From NCBI GenBank assembly GCA_028281525.1, contig JANQJR010000043.1, forward strand, positions 1 through 61,739: a stretch of 61,739 nt of DNA. The letters are read 5' to 3'. The translations under genes were made by a program, and so were the position numbers. Of the stretch, positions 19,015 through 26,572 are shown piece after piece (within the stretch, counting starts at the first letter, position 1; every line of letters begins with the position of its first letter). The notes beneath the pieces were generated by a model. The model made no database searches. It was not told the DNA's origin and saw nothing but the letters and a program-made list of their open reading frames with translations. The stretch is from Magnetovibrio sp. (GTDB taxonomy: Bacteria > Pseudomonadota > Alphaproteobacteria > Rhodospirillales > Magnetovibrionaceae).

Positions 19015-19419
19015 ATGAGAACCATAAATTGGAACGACGATCTGAGTGTCGGAATCGCGGAAATCGATGAAGACCACCGCCACTTGGTCCAGTACCTGAA
19101 CGATCTGTTCGCCGCCTGCTTCGCCGGGCAGGGGCCCGCTGTTCTGAAAAAGACCCTGGCCCACGTCAAGGAATACACCCGCGTCCATTTCGCGCATGAA
19201 GAAGACTACATGCGCAAGGTCGGGTTTCCGGACCTGCAAAGCCACCACGAACAGCACGCGGAACTGATTTCCGAGCTCGACGATTTGATCGAGGAGTTCG
19301 AAAGCGGCGCGGATCACGAACTCAGCAACAAGACCCTGCAGTTTCTCGAAGACTGGCTGCTGCATCATATTTTGATCGAGGATAAGAGAATCGGACGTCA
19401 CACTGGCGCAATCGATTGA
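19015..19419 (+). CDS. Bacteriohemerythrin 1
   Basis: 134 residues, a single four-helix di-iron domain. All expected ligands are visible: His in DEDHRHLV, HFAHEED (His and Glu four apart), HHEQHAEL and LLHHILIED. Such proteins bind oxygen reversibly and may supply, store or sense oxygen. I chose the ATG at 19015, which gives the family start (TINWNDDLSVGI), over an upstream ATG at 18994. It is adjacent to a second, diverged copy. Confidence 0.92.
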   Translation: MRTINWNDDLSVGIAEIDEDHRHLVQYLNDLFAACFAGQGPAVLKKTLAHVKEYTRVHFAHEEDYMRKVGFPDLQSHHEQHAELISELDDLIEEFESGADHELSNKTLQFLEDWLLHHILIEDKRIGRHTGAID

Positions 19420-19425
19420 TTGCGC
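19406..19425 (+). promoter_or_regulatory. Second GCAATC dyad between the two hemerythrin genes
   Basis: GCGCAATC-GATT-GATTGCGC is a perfect 8-bp dyad overlapping the stop codon of hemerythrin 1. It matches the half-sites at 18935-18949. As RNA it could also fold as an intercistronic hairpin. Confidence 0.5.
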
Positions 19426-19450
19426 TTTGGGTACACAAGGAGATGGGGCC

Positions 19451-19870
19451 TTGAAGACCGTTAAATGGCAAGAAATCGAGTGGAGCGACGATCTGGCGGT
19501 GGAAATCATCGACATCGATCAGGACCACAAACACCTCGTCAAACACATGGACGCGTTGTTCAAGGCCTGCCATGCGGGCCTGAGCGCGGAGGTGATCAAG
19601 ATGCTGCTCTTTCAGCTTTACCGCTACACCCGCGAGCATTTCGCCCATGAAGAGGACGTGATGCGCAGGCAGCGCTTTCCCGGCGTCGAAGACCACCGCG
19701 CCAAACACGCCGAACTGATCGAGGCGCTGGACGATCTTATCGAAAGTTTCGAAATCGACCCCAATAGGCAATTGACCGAACAGACGCTGGATTTCCTGCG
19801 CGATTGGCTTTTGCATCACATCATGGTCGATGACAAAAAGATCGCCCACCACATCGGCGCGGTGTTTTGA
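19451..19870 (+). CDS. Bacteriohemerythrin 2
   Basis: 139 residues, with the same iron ligand pattern as its neighbour: DQDHKHLV, HFAHEEDVM, HRAKHAEL and LLHHIMVDD. It is a tandem paralogue about half identical by eye. The start is a TTG at 19451, placed eight bases after AAGGAG (19437-19442); an earlier in-frame TTG would add residues upstream of that site. Confidence 0.9.
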   Translation: MKTVKWQEIEWSDDLAVEIIDIDQDHKHLVKHMDALFKACHAGLSAEVIKMLLFQLYRYTREHFAHEEDVMRRQRFPGVEDHRAKHAELIEALDDLIESFEIDPNRQLTEQTLDFLRDWLLHHIMVDDKKIAHHIGAVF

Positions 19871-19913
19871 TCCTTGGTCTTGATGCCCAAACTGCGTTAC
19901 CTTGCCGCCCGTT

Positions 19914-20912
19914 ATGAGCGGCGGTGTGCAAATCCTGACCGTAGCGCCGGAGGACGACGGCCTGCGTCTCGACAAGTGGTTCAAGAAGCACTACCCGGGG
20001 CTGAGCTTCGGGCGGCTGCAAAAGCTGCTGCGCACTGGGCAGGTGCGTGTCGAGGGCAAGAAGGCGAAGGAGGCCGCCCTGCGTCTGGAGGCGGGCCAAA
20101 GCGTGCGCGTGCCGCCGCTGGAGCGGGAAAAAGCCCCCGTCAAGCCCGCGAAGAAGGATGCGTCGCGTTTAAGCGCCGAAGACGTTGCGGCAATTCGGGA
20201 GTGGGTCCTGCACCAGGACGACCACGTCATCATCCTCAACAAACCGGCCGGGTTGGCGGTGCAGGGCGGAAGCGGCACCAAAAAGCACATCGACGGCATG
20301 CTCGAAGCGTTGAAGGGCAACCGTGCGGATAAACCGCGCCTGGTGCACCGTCTGGACAAGGACACCTCGGGCGTGCTGGTGTTGGCGCGCAGCCAAAAGG
20401 CCGCACAGGCCTTGACCGCGGCGTTTCGCACCAAGGCGGTGCGCAAGGCCTATTGGGCGGTGGTGGTGGGCGTGCCGGAGCGCACCGAAGGCCGCATTGA
20501 CCTGCCGTTGGCCAAACGGCCCGGCAAGGCCGGGGAGCGTATGGACATCGACGAATTCAGCGGCAAACGCGCGGTGAGCCAATTCCGCGTGATCGATCAG
20601 GCCGGACAGCGCGCCGCTTGGCTGGAGCTGGAACCCGTGACGGGGCGCACCCACCAACTGCGCGTGCACATGCAGGCCATCGGCACGCCCATTTTGGGTG
20701 ACGGCAAATACGGCGGCCAAGGGGCTTTTCTGCCGGGGGGCGATCTGGCGAAGCAGCTTCATCTCCACGCCCGTGCCATCCGCTTCCCCCATCCCGGCGG
20801 CGGGACATTGGAGGTTACGGCGCCGCTGCCCGATCACATGAAAACGACCTGGGCGTATCTGGGATTTGATGAAGCTGCCGCGCCTGCGCCTTTCTTTGAA
20901 GACTTGCCGTAA
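19914..20912 (+). CDS. rluC: RluC/RluD-type 23S rRNA pseudouridine synthase
   Basis: 332 residues. An N-terminal S4 RNA-binding domain (~15-75) is followed by the catalytic domain with HRLDKDTSGVLVLAR holding the active-site Asp, then the YWAVV and GRTHQLRVHM motifs. It converts specific uridines in 23S rRNA. The ATG at 19914 is preferred to a TTG four codons upstream. The rarA-crcB-rluC order is common in alphaproteobacteria; here two hemerythrins have been inserted. Confidence 0.9.
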   Translation: MSGGVQILTVAPEDDGLRLDKWFKKHYPGLSFGRLQKLLRTGQVRVEGKKAKEAALRLEAGQSVRVPPLEREKAPVKPAKKDASRLSAEDVAAIREWVLHQDDHVIILNKPAGLAVQGGSGTKKHIDGMLEALKGNRADKPRLVHRLDKDTSGVLVLARSQKAAQALTAAFRTKAVRKAYWAVVVGVPERTEGRIDLPLAKRPGKAGERMDIDEFSGKRAVSQFRVIDQAGQRAAWLELEPVTGRTHQLRVHMQAIGTPILGDGKYGGQGAFLPGGDLAKQLHLHARAIRFPHPGGGTLEVTAPLPDHMKTTWAYLGFDEAAAPAPFFEDLP

Positions 20913-21128
20913 TGGGAGGCCGTCATCCGGTCTTGTGCCGGGTGCTCGGCGCGATTCGTTCTTTGCATTTTGCGAATTCTTCGGAAGAATCTTGGAATGA
21001 CCGTTCCAAAATACAAACGCAAACGCCCTTTAATGTTATGTGTAACCTTAATAAATAATAATAAATACCTGATTATAAACATAAGTATTTACTGACCTTA
21101 GCTTTTCATTCCTGGCATCGCGCTTGCT

Positions 21129-21152
21129 CATCTTCAAGAAACGCTGAAGATG
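21129..21152 (+). promoter_or_regulatory. Hairpin abutting the ribosome-binding site of the secreted protein gene
   Basis: CATCTTCA (21129-21136), an 8-base loop and TGAAGATG (21145-21152) form a perfect 8-bp stem ending just at the GGAGAAG ribosome-binding site, 10 bases before the ATG. It could control translation. The rest of the gap from 20913 is AT-rich with no recognised gene. Confidence 0.45.
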
Positions 21153-21162
21153 GAGAAGAACG

Positions 21163-21735
21163 ATGACCCCCCGATGGCCCAGAACGGGCCGTAATTTTAC
21201 CGCCCCTATACTCCGCGCGTTGGTGCGCAACCGGCCCGAGCCCATGGCTTTTAGCGCCTTTTCATGGGCGTGGGTTGGACTGGTGTTGATGTTTTTGATC
21301 GTCACGGTATCCCCCAGCGATGCCCGTAGCGAACCGGCGCCTTTGCGTAATCCGCCCACCACGGCGGCGGCCGTGCCTCAACCTTTGTTGCCGCGCGTGC
21401 TGCACAGGCCCAAGGTGCCCATGACCCAAGCGCTCGAGATCAAGGCGGCCTGCATCGACGGTACCGTCGTCTTTACCGTGAAGAACGGTGCGCGGCGCTG
21501 GGAAGCGCGCGGACATCTACGGGTCGTCGACGCCGAAACGCAAACCGTGTTGCGGGAACGCCGGCTGCGTTTCGATGCGGGGCAATCCGCGTCGTTTCGT
21601 TTCAAACCCGATCCGTTTGCCATCAAGCGTTATCGCGTGATGCTCTCGCTGCCGGATGGCGGCATGACCTACGTCAAAAGCTTCCGTGGCGCGTGTCCCC
21701 AGCTGCAATCTGAGGTTGTTGAGGCAAGGCGTTGA
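21163..21735 (+). CDS. Secreted or membrane-anchored protein of unknown family (paralogue A)
   Basis: 190 residues; I do not recognise the family. Residues ~32-52 are a hydrophobic signal or anchor after a basic N-terminus, then a Pro-rich linker (~58-85) and a domain of about 100 residues. That domain shares a pattern with the protein at 23642: LEIKAACIDGTVVF, a Trp (RRWEARGHLRV), ERRLRF and GQSASFRFK, with two Cys that could form a disulphide. It lies 67 bases before a two-component system, so a signal or target role is inferred from context only. Confidence 0.7.
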   Translation: MTPRWPRTGRNFTAPILRALVRNRPEPMAFSAFSWAWVGLVLMFLIVTVSPSDARSEPAPLRNPPTTAAAVPQPLLPRVLHRPKVPMTQALEIKAACIDGTVVFTVKNGARRWEARGHLRVVDAETQTVLRERRLRFDAGQSASFRFKPDPFAIKRYRVMLSLPDGGMTYVKSFRGACPQLQSEVVEARR

Positions 21736-21802
21736 ATTTTCATTGAAATGAGTTCACATTGGTGGGGCCAGACGCAAGGACGCCGGAGAACCGGGGGGAC
21801 AC

Positions 21803-22483
21803 ATGCGTATCTTGCTCGTTGAAGATAATCTCAAACTGTCCACGTACGTACGGCGTGGCTTGGAAAATGAAGATTTCACCGTGGATGGCGTCGGCACTTT
21901 GGCCGACGCGGAAGTCGCGTTGGACACGGCGCCGTATGATCTGATGGTTTTGGATTTGGGCCTACCGGATGGCGACGGCCTCGATCTGCTCAAGAAACTG
22001 CGCGCCCAGGACAACCACCTGCCGGTCTTGGTCTTGACCGCACGCGATGGCGTCGACGATCGAGTCAAAGGCCTCAACGCCGGGGCCGATGATTACCTGC
22101 TGAAGCCGTTTGCCGTGGAAGAGCTGGCCGCCCGCTTACGCGCGCTGTTGCGCCGACCCGATGGCGCGCTGGGCAACAGTTTGAAGGTCGGCAACATCGT
22201 GTTCGACACATCGTCCCGCGAAGTTCGAGTGGGCCAGAATCTGATCAAGATCTCGCGCAAGGAAATGGGGGTCTTGGAACAGCTTATGCGCCGTTCCGGC
22301 AAGGTGGTGCCGAAAGATATCCTGGAAAGCAAACTTTACGGTTTTGATGAAGAGGTATCCCCCAATTCCCTGGAGGCCCATATTTCGCGCTTGCGCAAAC
22401 GTTTGAGCCAGGCCGAAGCCTCGGTCACGATCCACACCTTGCGTGGTGTGGGGTACTTGCTTTCGGACAACGCGGACGGATAG
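21803..22483 (+). CDS. OmpR-family response regulator
   Basis: 226 residues. The receiver domain (1-120) has the acidic pair in VEDN, the phospho-acceptor Asp in LMVLDLGLPDGDG, Thr in VLTARD and Lys in LLKPF. The winged-helix DNA-binding domain follows (~130-222: SLEAHISRLRKRL, TLRGVGYLL). It resembles the QseB/PmrA group. Four bases separate it from the kinase gene. Confidence 0.93.
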   Translation: MRILLVEDNLKLSTYVRRGLENEDFTVDGVGTLADAEVALDTAPYDLMVLDLGLPDGDGLDLLKKLRAQDNHLPVLVLTARDGVDDRVKGLNAGADDYLLKPFAVEELAARLRALLRRPDGALGNSLKVGNIVFDTSSREVRVGQNLIKISRKEMGVLEQLMRRSGKVVPKDILESKLYGFDEEVSPNSLEAHISRLRKRLSQAEASVTIHTLRGVGYLLSDNADG

Positions 22484-22487
22484 GGGC

Positions 22488-23390
22488 ATGGTGACCCGTC
22501 GGCATCGTGTCGCGCGTATCGCGCTGTTGAGTGTGGTGGTGACCTCCGTACTCACTCTGGTTTGGGAGTTTTTTTTCCAAGTTCCGGTTTATGCCGCCTT
22601 CGGTTGGCGCGAACAGCCGGCGGAAATGATTGTCCAGTGGGGGCACGTTTTGACCACCATCTTGTTTTCCGCGATCGCGGTAGTGGTCATGTCGATTCTC
22701 GCCCTGCGCCTGATACGCGAACTACGCGCCAAAGACGACGCCATGCGTCAGAAAAACGAGGAGATGCTCACCTTCTCCGCCGACATGGCGCATGAGCTCC
22801 GCACCCCCTTGGCTGTATTGCAAGCGCACATGGATGCGATGGACGCCGGTGGTGTGCCCACGCCTTTGCGTGAAGATGTGAGCCGCATTACCCGAATCGT
22901 TGAGCAGGTCTTGGCGAAATCGCGCATCGAAGCCATCGAAGTCCAGCCGGACGAACAGGCGGATCTGTCTGAGATTTGTTCGTTTATCGCAACGTATCTT
23001 GCGCCGCTGGTGATCAAGGAGGGCCGCTCCATCGCATTGATCGGGGCGGAACAGCCGGTGCTGATCAACGGCAATAGTTTCGCTCTGGAGCAGGCTGTGC
23101 GCAACTTGGTCGAAAACGCCATCAAGTATTCGTCGCGCGATTCCACCATCACGATCGAGGTTACACCGGAGCCATCGATTCGCGTGATCGACACGGGGCG
23201 TGGTGTTCCCGCCCATGCACGCGAACAGATTTTCGAGCGATTCCACCGCGCCGATCGGCGCAGCAATGGCTCAGGTTTGGGCTTGCCCATCGTGCGCCGA
23301 GTCGCCGAGGCTCATGGCGGCTCCGTGACCGTGGAAGATGCGCCTGCGGGGGGGGCGGTGTTTGTTTTGCGCTTCCCCAAAACCAAATAA
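22488..23390 (+). CDS. Membrane sensor histidine kinase
   Basis: 300 residues. Two membrane segments (~9-30 and ~50-75) enclose only about 20 residues outside, so it probably senses within the membrane or through a partner protein. The phospho-acceptor His is in DMAHELRTPLAVL; the ATP-binding domain has NLVENAIKYS, DTGRGVP and GSGLGLPIV. I start at the ATG at 22488; a longer frame runs back into the regulator gene. With so small a sensor loop, the flanking secreted proteins are plausible partners (inference). Confidence 0.92.
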   Translation: MVTRRHRVARIALLSVVVTSVLTLVWEFFFQVPVYAAFGWREQPAEMIVQWGHVLTTILFSAIAVVVMSILALRLIRELRAKDDAMRQKNEEMLTFSADMAHELRTPLAVLQAHMDAMDAGGVPTPLREDVSRITRIVEQVLAKSRIEAIEVQPDEQADLSEICSFIATYLAPLVIKEGRSIALIGAEQPVLINGNSFALEQAVRNLVENAIKYSSRDSTITIEVTPEPSIRVIDTGRGVPAHAREQIFERFHRADRRSNGSGLGLPIVRRVAEAHGGSVTVEDAPAGGAVFVLRFPKTK

Positions 23391-23641
23391 AAAAACCTTA
23401 ACACTCTGATCTAAAAACAAACATACAGCCATGTGCGGGGTAAAAATTCTCCCTGTCAGGTAGTTGTCAGCTTGCCCGTGCAGAGTTGTCTTCAGCGCCG
23501 GACGATGATCGCCACACACCACACAACAACGATCACGGACGGCAAAGAAGGTCTGTGTACTTAACAAAGTGCACTTGAGGAAAGGGACGGCCTCGTTTGG
23601 GCTCATCCACGCGAAGCCAGAGGTTTAAAACCAACAATGGA

Positions 23642-24052
23642 ATGAAACCCATGAGCTTCACTCGACACATAATGGGAGTAGTTAGCGCCGTTGGCCTGAG
23701 CGCCGCGGCCATGGGCACCGCCCAGGCGCAAATGGCCACGCAGATGACACAAGCAGCAGCGACGCCGCAAGTGTTCTTGCAGTTGGAAATCACCAGCGCC
23801 TGCACGGACAAAGGAGCAGTGTTCAAGATTATCAATCGCGGCGACAAGTGGCCGCAGACGGGGTACTTGCGGCTTTACCACGCCGACAGCAAAACCCCCA
23901 TCGGCGAACGCCGATTGCGTTTGGCTCCGGGACAGAAGGTGTCTTTCGTGGTCAAGGATAAGATTATGAACGGCAAACCCGTCGCCGTTTGGGTCGAACC
24001 CGAATGGTACAAGCGGGAGATGGAATACGACGCGAGCATCAAGTGCCAGTGA
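23642..24052 (+). CDS. Secreted protein of unknown family (paralogue B)
   Basis: 136 residues. A signal peptide (~1-27, ending AQAQ) precedes a domain matching the one at 21163: LEITSACTDKGAVFKI, a Trp in DKWPQTGYLRLY, GERRLRLAPGQKVSF and a late Cys. Both proteins have two Cys. The start could be 23642 or the ATG at 23651. It lies 251 bases after the kinase gene, in the same direction; that gap holds a weak dyad at 23555-23574 but no gene. Confidence 0.75.
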   Translation: MKPMSFTRHIMGVVSAVGLSAAAMGTAQAQMATQMTQAAATPQVFLQLEITSACTDKGAVFKIINRGDKWPQTGYLRLYHADSKTPIGERRLRLAPGQKVSFVVKDKIMNGKPVAVWVEPEWYKREMEYDASIKCQ

Positions 24053-24123
24053 TGCGCGTAGAGAGATTTAGGTTTCCACGGCCTCTCTCATTGTCTGGCG
24101 CCCCATAGGGGTCGTGGAATCAA

Positions 24124-24164
24124 GTCACCGGGCCTCTTGCGTGGGCCGCCAGAGGTCCGGTGAC
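24124..24164. repeat. Long imperfect hairpin downstream of paralogue B
   Basis: GTCACCGGGCCTCT and AGAGGTCCGGTGAC pair over 14 bases with one G-T wobble around a 13-base loop. No U-run follows, so it differs from the adjoining terminator. Confidence 0.5.
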
Positions 24165-24173
24165 ACCCATTCA

Positions 24174-24205
24174 AAAAGCCCGGAACGATGGCGTTCCGGG
24201 CTTTT
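24174..24205. terminator. Bidirectional terminator between convergent genes
   Basis: A perfect 13-bp stem, AAAAGCCCGGAAC / GTTCCGGGCTTTT, with a 6-base loop. Poly-A and poly-T flanks let it act for paralogue B (plus) and for the transporter (minus). Confidence 0.88.
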
Positions 24206-24271
24206 CGTATTTGGCCGGGCTTTTCGTATTTGGCCGGGCTTTTCGTATTTGGCCGGGCTTTTTGTATTTGG
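24196..24271. repeat. Four tandem copies of a 19-bp unit derived from the terminator
   Basis: The unit CCGGGCTTTTCGTATTTGG repeats at 24196, 24215, 24234 and 24253; the last copy has one change (C to T). The first copy contains the right half of the terminator stem, so the array multiplied a U-tract-bearing segment, probably by replication slippage. It ends just before the transporter stop codon. Confidence 0.85.
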
Positions 24272-24279
24272 CAAAAGTC

Positions 24280-25830
24280 TTAATTGATGAACACCACTGG
24301 GGCCAGCAGCCACACCACCGCCGCAATCACCAAGATGGCCGTGACATTGACCAAAAAACCGGCACGCGCCATGTCGGCAACGGCCAGATAGCCACCGCCG
24401 AAGACGATGGCGTTGGGTGGCGTCGCCACCGGCATCATGAACGCCATGGAGGCTCCCAGCGCAGCGGGAATCAGCAACATCATCGGCTCCGCCCCCATGA
24501 TGGCGGCCAACGCCGCGATCACCGGCAGGAACGTTGCGGTGGTGGCGGTGTTGGAGGTGAGTTCGGTCAAGAACACGATCACCGCAGTGACCAGGACGAT
24601 GGTGAAAATCAGCTTCAGTCCGGAAAACACCGTCATGGCTGCGCCGATCCAGTCGGCCAATCCGCTGGCGGACACTTGCGACGCGAGGCTCAGGCCACCA
24701 CCGAACAAGATCAGCACCCCCCACGGCAGGCGTTTGGCCCAATCCCAGTTGAGCAGGAATTCCCGTTCTTTCAGACTGACCGGGATGGCGAACAGAACGA
24801 CCCCCGCCGTGACGGCGATGCCGGGATCCGTGAGGCCGCCGAGAAAAGGAAAGGCGTGTTGTAATATAGGCCGGGTGATCCACAGAAGCGCGGTCGCGGC
24901 GAACACGGCGGCGACCAGCTTTTCGGGTTTGGAAAACGGCGGCAAGGCATCGCGTTCTCCGGCGATGGCGCTGGCGGCACCGGGCAGCTCGTAGGCGCCT
25001 AAGCGGAACACGATACGGGTCAGGATCAACCAGCCCAGCACCAGCATGACCAAGGTGGTGGGAAGGCCTAAGACCATCCATTGGGCGAAGCCGATCTCCA
25101 GGCCGAAATGTTCCAGCACGAACCCTGCGAGAAGCGCGTTGGGCGGCGTGCCCACCAGGGTCGCCACGCCGCCCATGCTGGCGCCATAAGCCGTGGCGAT
25201 CAACAGCGCCTTGGCGAACGGCGTGCCCGCGAAACCTTGGGTGCGATCGTCACGGCTTGCGGCCACGACGATGCCGATGACCGAGAGCGCGATGGGCAGC
25301 ATCATCACCGTCGATGCGGTGTTGCTGATCCACATGCTCAAACCCGCCGCGGTGACCATGAACGCGCCGATCAATTGGCGCGGTTTGGTTCCGGCGCGCG
25401 CCAGCACGAACAGGGCGATGCGTTTGTGTAGGCCCCAGCGTTCCACCGCCAACGCGATCATGAAACCGCCCAGAAAGAGGAAAATCAACGGATTCGCGTA
25501 GGGTGTTGCGACGGCCTTGATGGTGCTGAGGCCCAGCAGGGGAAACAACGCCAGCGGCAACAGCGCCGTAGCGGCTACCGGGATGGCCTCGGTCAGCCAC
25601 CAGATCGCCATCAGTGCCGCTACGGCGGCGACCTTCCACGCCGCAGCCGGCATGTCGCCGGGTGCGGGCAGCAGCAGCATCGCCGCACACACGCCCGCGC
25701 CCAAAATCAATCCGAACCAGGCCGGCAGGCGCTGGCTTGCGGCGTGGTGGGCGTGGTTTTGCGGGATGGTTTCCGGTGATGCGGTGTCGCGCAGGGATTG
25801 CGCCGGGGCGGGGTTGCGTTTCTCAGACAT
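24280..25830 (-). CDS. SLC13/DASS-family anion (dicarboxylate) symporter
   Basis: 516 residues, about 12 membrane segments after a ~35-residue cytoplasmic N-terminus. Both halves carry the family's Ser-Asn-Thr motifs (WISNTAST and LTSNTATT) within the re-entrant hairpins that bind sodium and substrate, plus GTPPNALL and ATPPNAIV loops. Members take up succinate, citrate or sulfate with sodium. The substrate cannot be read from sequence. It is divergent from the HAD phosphatase gene and ends at a shared terminator. Confidence 0.9.
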   Translation of the reverse strand: MSEKRNPAPAQSLRDTASPETIPQNHAHHAASQRLPAWFGLILGAGVCAAMLLLPAPGDMPAAAWKVAAVAALMAIWWLTEAIPVAATALLPLALFPLLGLSTIKAVATPYANPLIFLFLGGFMIALAVERWGLHKRIALFVLARAGTKPRQLIGAFMVTAAGLSMWISNTASTVMMLPIALSVIGIVVAASRDDRTQGFAGTPFAKALLIATAYGASMGGVATLVGTPPNALLAGFVLEHFGLEIGFAQWMVLGLPTTLVMLVLGWLILTRIVFRLGAYELPGAASAIAGERDALPPFSKPEKLVAAVFAATALLWITRPILQHAFPFLGGLTDPGIAVTAGVVLFAIPVSLKEREFLLNWDWAKRLPWGVLILFGGGLSLASQVSASGLADWIGAAMTVFSGLKLIFTIVLVTAVIVFLTELTSNTATTATFLPVIAALAAIMGAEPMMLLIPAALGASMAFMMPVATPPNAIVFGGGYLAVADMARAGFLVNVTAILVIAAVVWLLAPVVFIN

Positions 25831-25879
25831 GTGACCGATCTTACAGTCAGCGTTTGCAAATGCCAGTTACACTTTCAGG

Positions 25880-26572
25880 ATGATGCTTGTGACGGATACC
25901 CCTTTGCATCTGGCGGTTTTCGATTGCGATGGAACCCTGGTCGATAGCCAGAGCTCCATCGTTGCCGCCATGCATGCGGCGTGCGATGTCCATGGTTTCG
26001 AAAAGCCCGCCGCCGCAGCCGTGAGACGGGTGGTGGGACTGCCGTTGGAGGTCGCCATTCGCCGCTTGATGCCCCATGTGGACCACGATTTGTCCCAGGT
26101 GGTCTCGGAAAGCTACAAGGCTGCATTTTTCGAACTGCGCCAAGCGGGTGGCGTGCAAGAACCCCTGTTTCCCGGTATGGGCGGGGTTTTGGATACGCTG
26201 GATGCGGCGGGCTGGCTGATGGGCATCGCCACTGGAAAATCCCACCGGGGCCTGGTTTCAACCCTAAAACATCACAAGTTGTATGATCGGTTCGTCACAC
26301 ATCAGACGGCGGATCGGGCGCAAGGCAAGCCGCATCCCGATATGATGTACAGGGCCATGAACGAAACCGGCGCGGAGCCACAAGACACAGTTATGATCGG
26401 CGACACCACCTTCGACATCGAAATGGCCGCCAACGCGAACGTGCGTTCCATCGGCGTGGCCTGGGGTTATCATGAAACTCAGGAATTGTTGGACGCGGGT
26501 GCGGTCCGGGTGGTGAGCAGCGCCGAAGAGCTATCCCAAGCGTTATTCGCGATGATGGAAGGCAGACGATGA
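25880..26572 (+). CDS. HAD-family phosphatase (phosphoglycolate-phosphatase-like)
   Basis: 230 residues. HAD motif I is FDCDGTLVDS with the nucleophile Asp, motif II is GIATGKS, motif III involves GKPHPD and motif IV is MIGDTTFDIEMA. A helical cap at ~20-85 puts it in the Gph-like subfamily. Substrate is uncertain. Its stop overlaps the AsmA start (ATGA). In related genomes this group follows rluC, fitting the local order. Confidence 0.87.
   Translation: MMLVTDTPLHLAVFDCDGTLVDSQSSIVAAMHAACDVHGFEKPAAAAVRRVVGLPLEVAIRRLMPHVDHDLSQVVSESYKAAFFELRQAGGVQEPLFPGMGGVLDTLDAAGWLMGIATGKSHRGLVSTLKHHKLYDRFVTHQTADRAQGKPHPDMMYRAMNETGAEPQDTVMIGDTTFDIEMAANANVRSIGVAWGYHETQELLDAGAVRVVSSAEELSQALFAMMEGRR

Noticed and set aside
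24196-24271. Possible CRISPR array
   Set aside because: The units are contiguous with no spacers, so this is a simple tandem repeat.
24125-25081. A frame with repeated TKSP-like residues
   Set aside because: The repeats come from the 19-bp tandem array read through a terminator; the true gene is the transporter in another frame.
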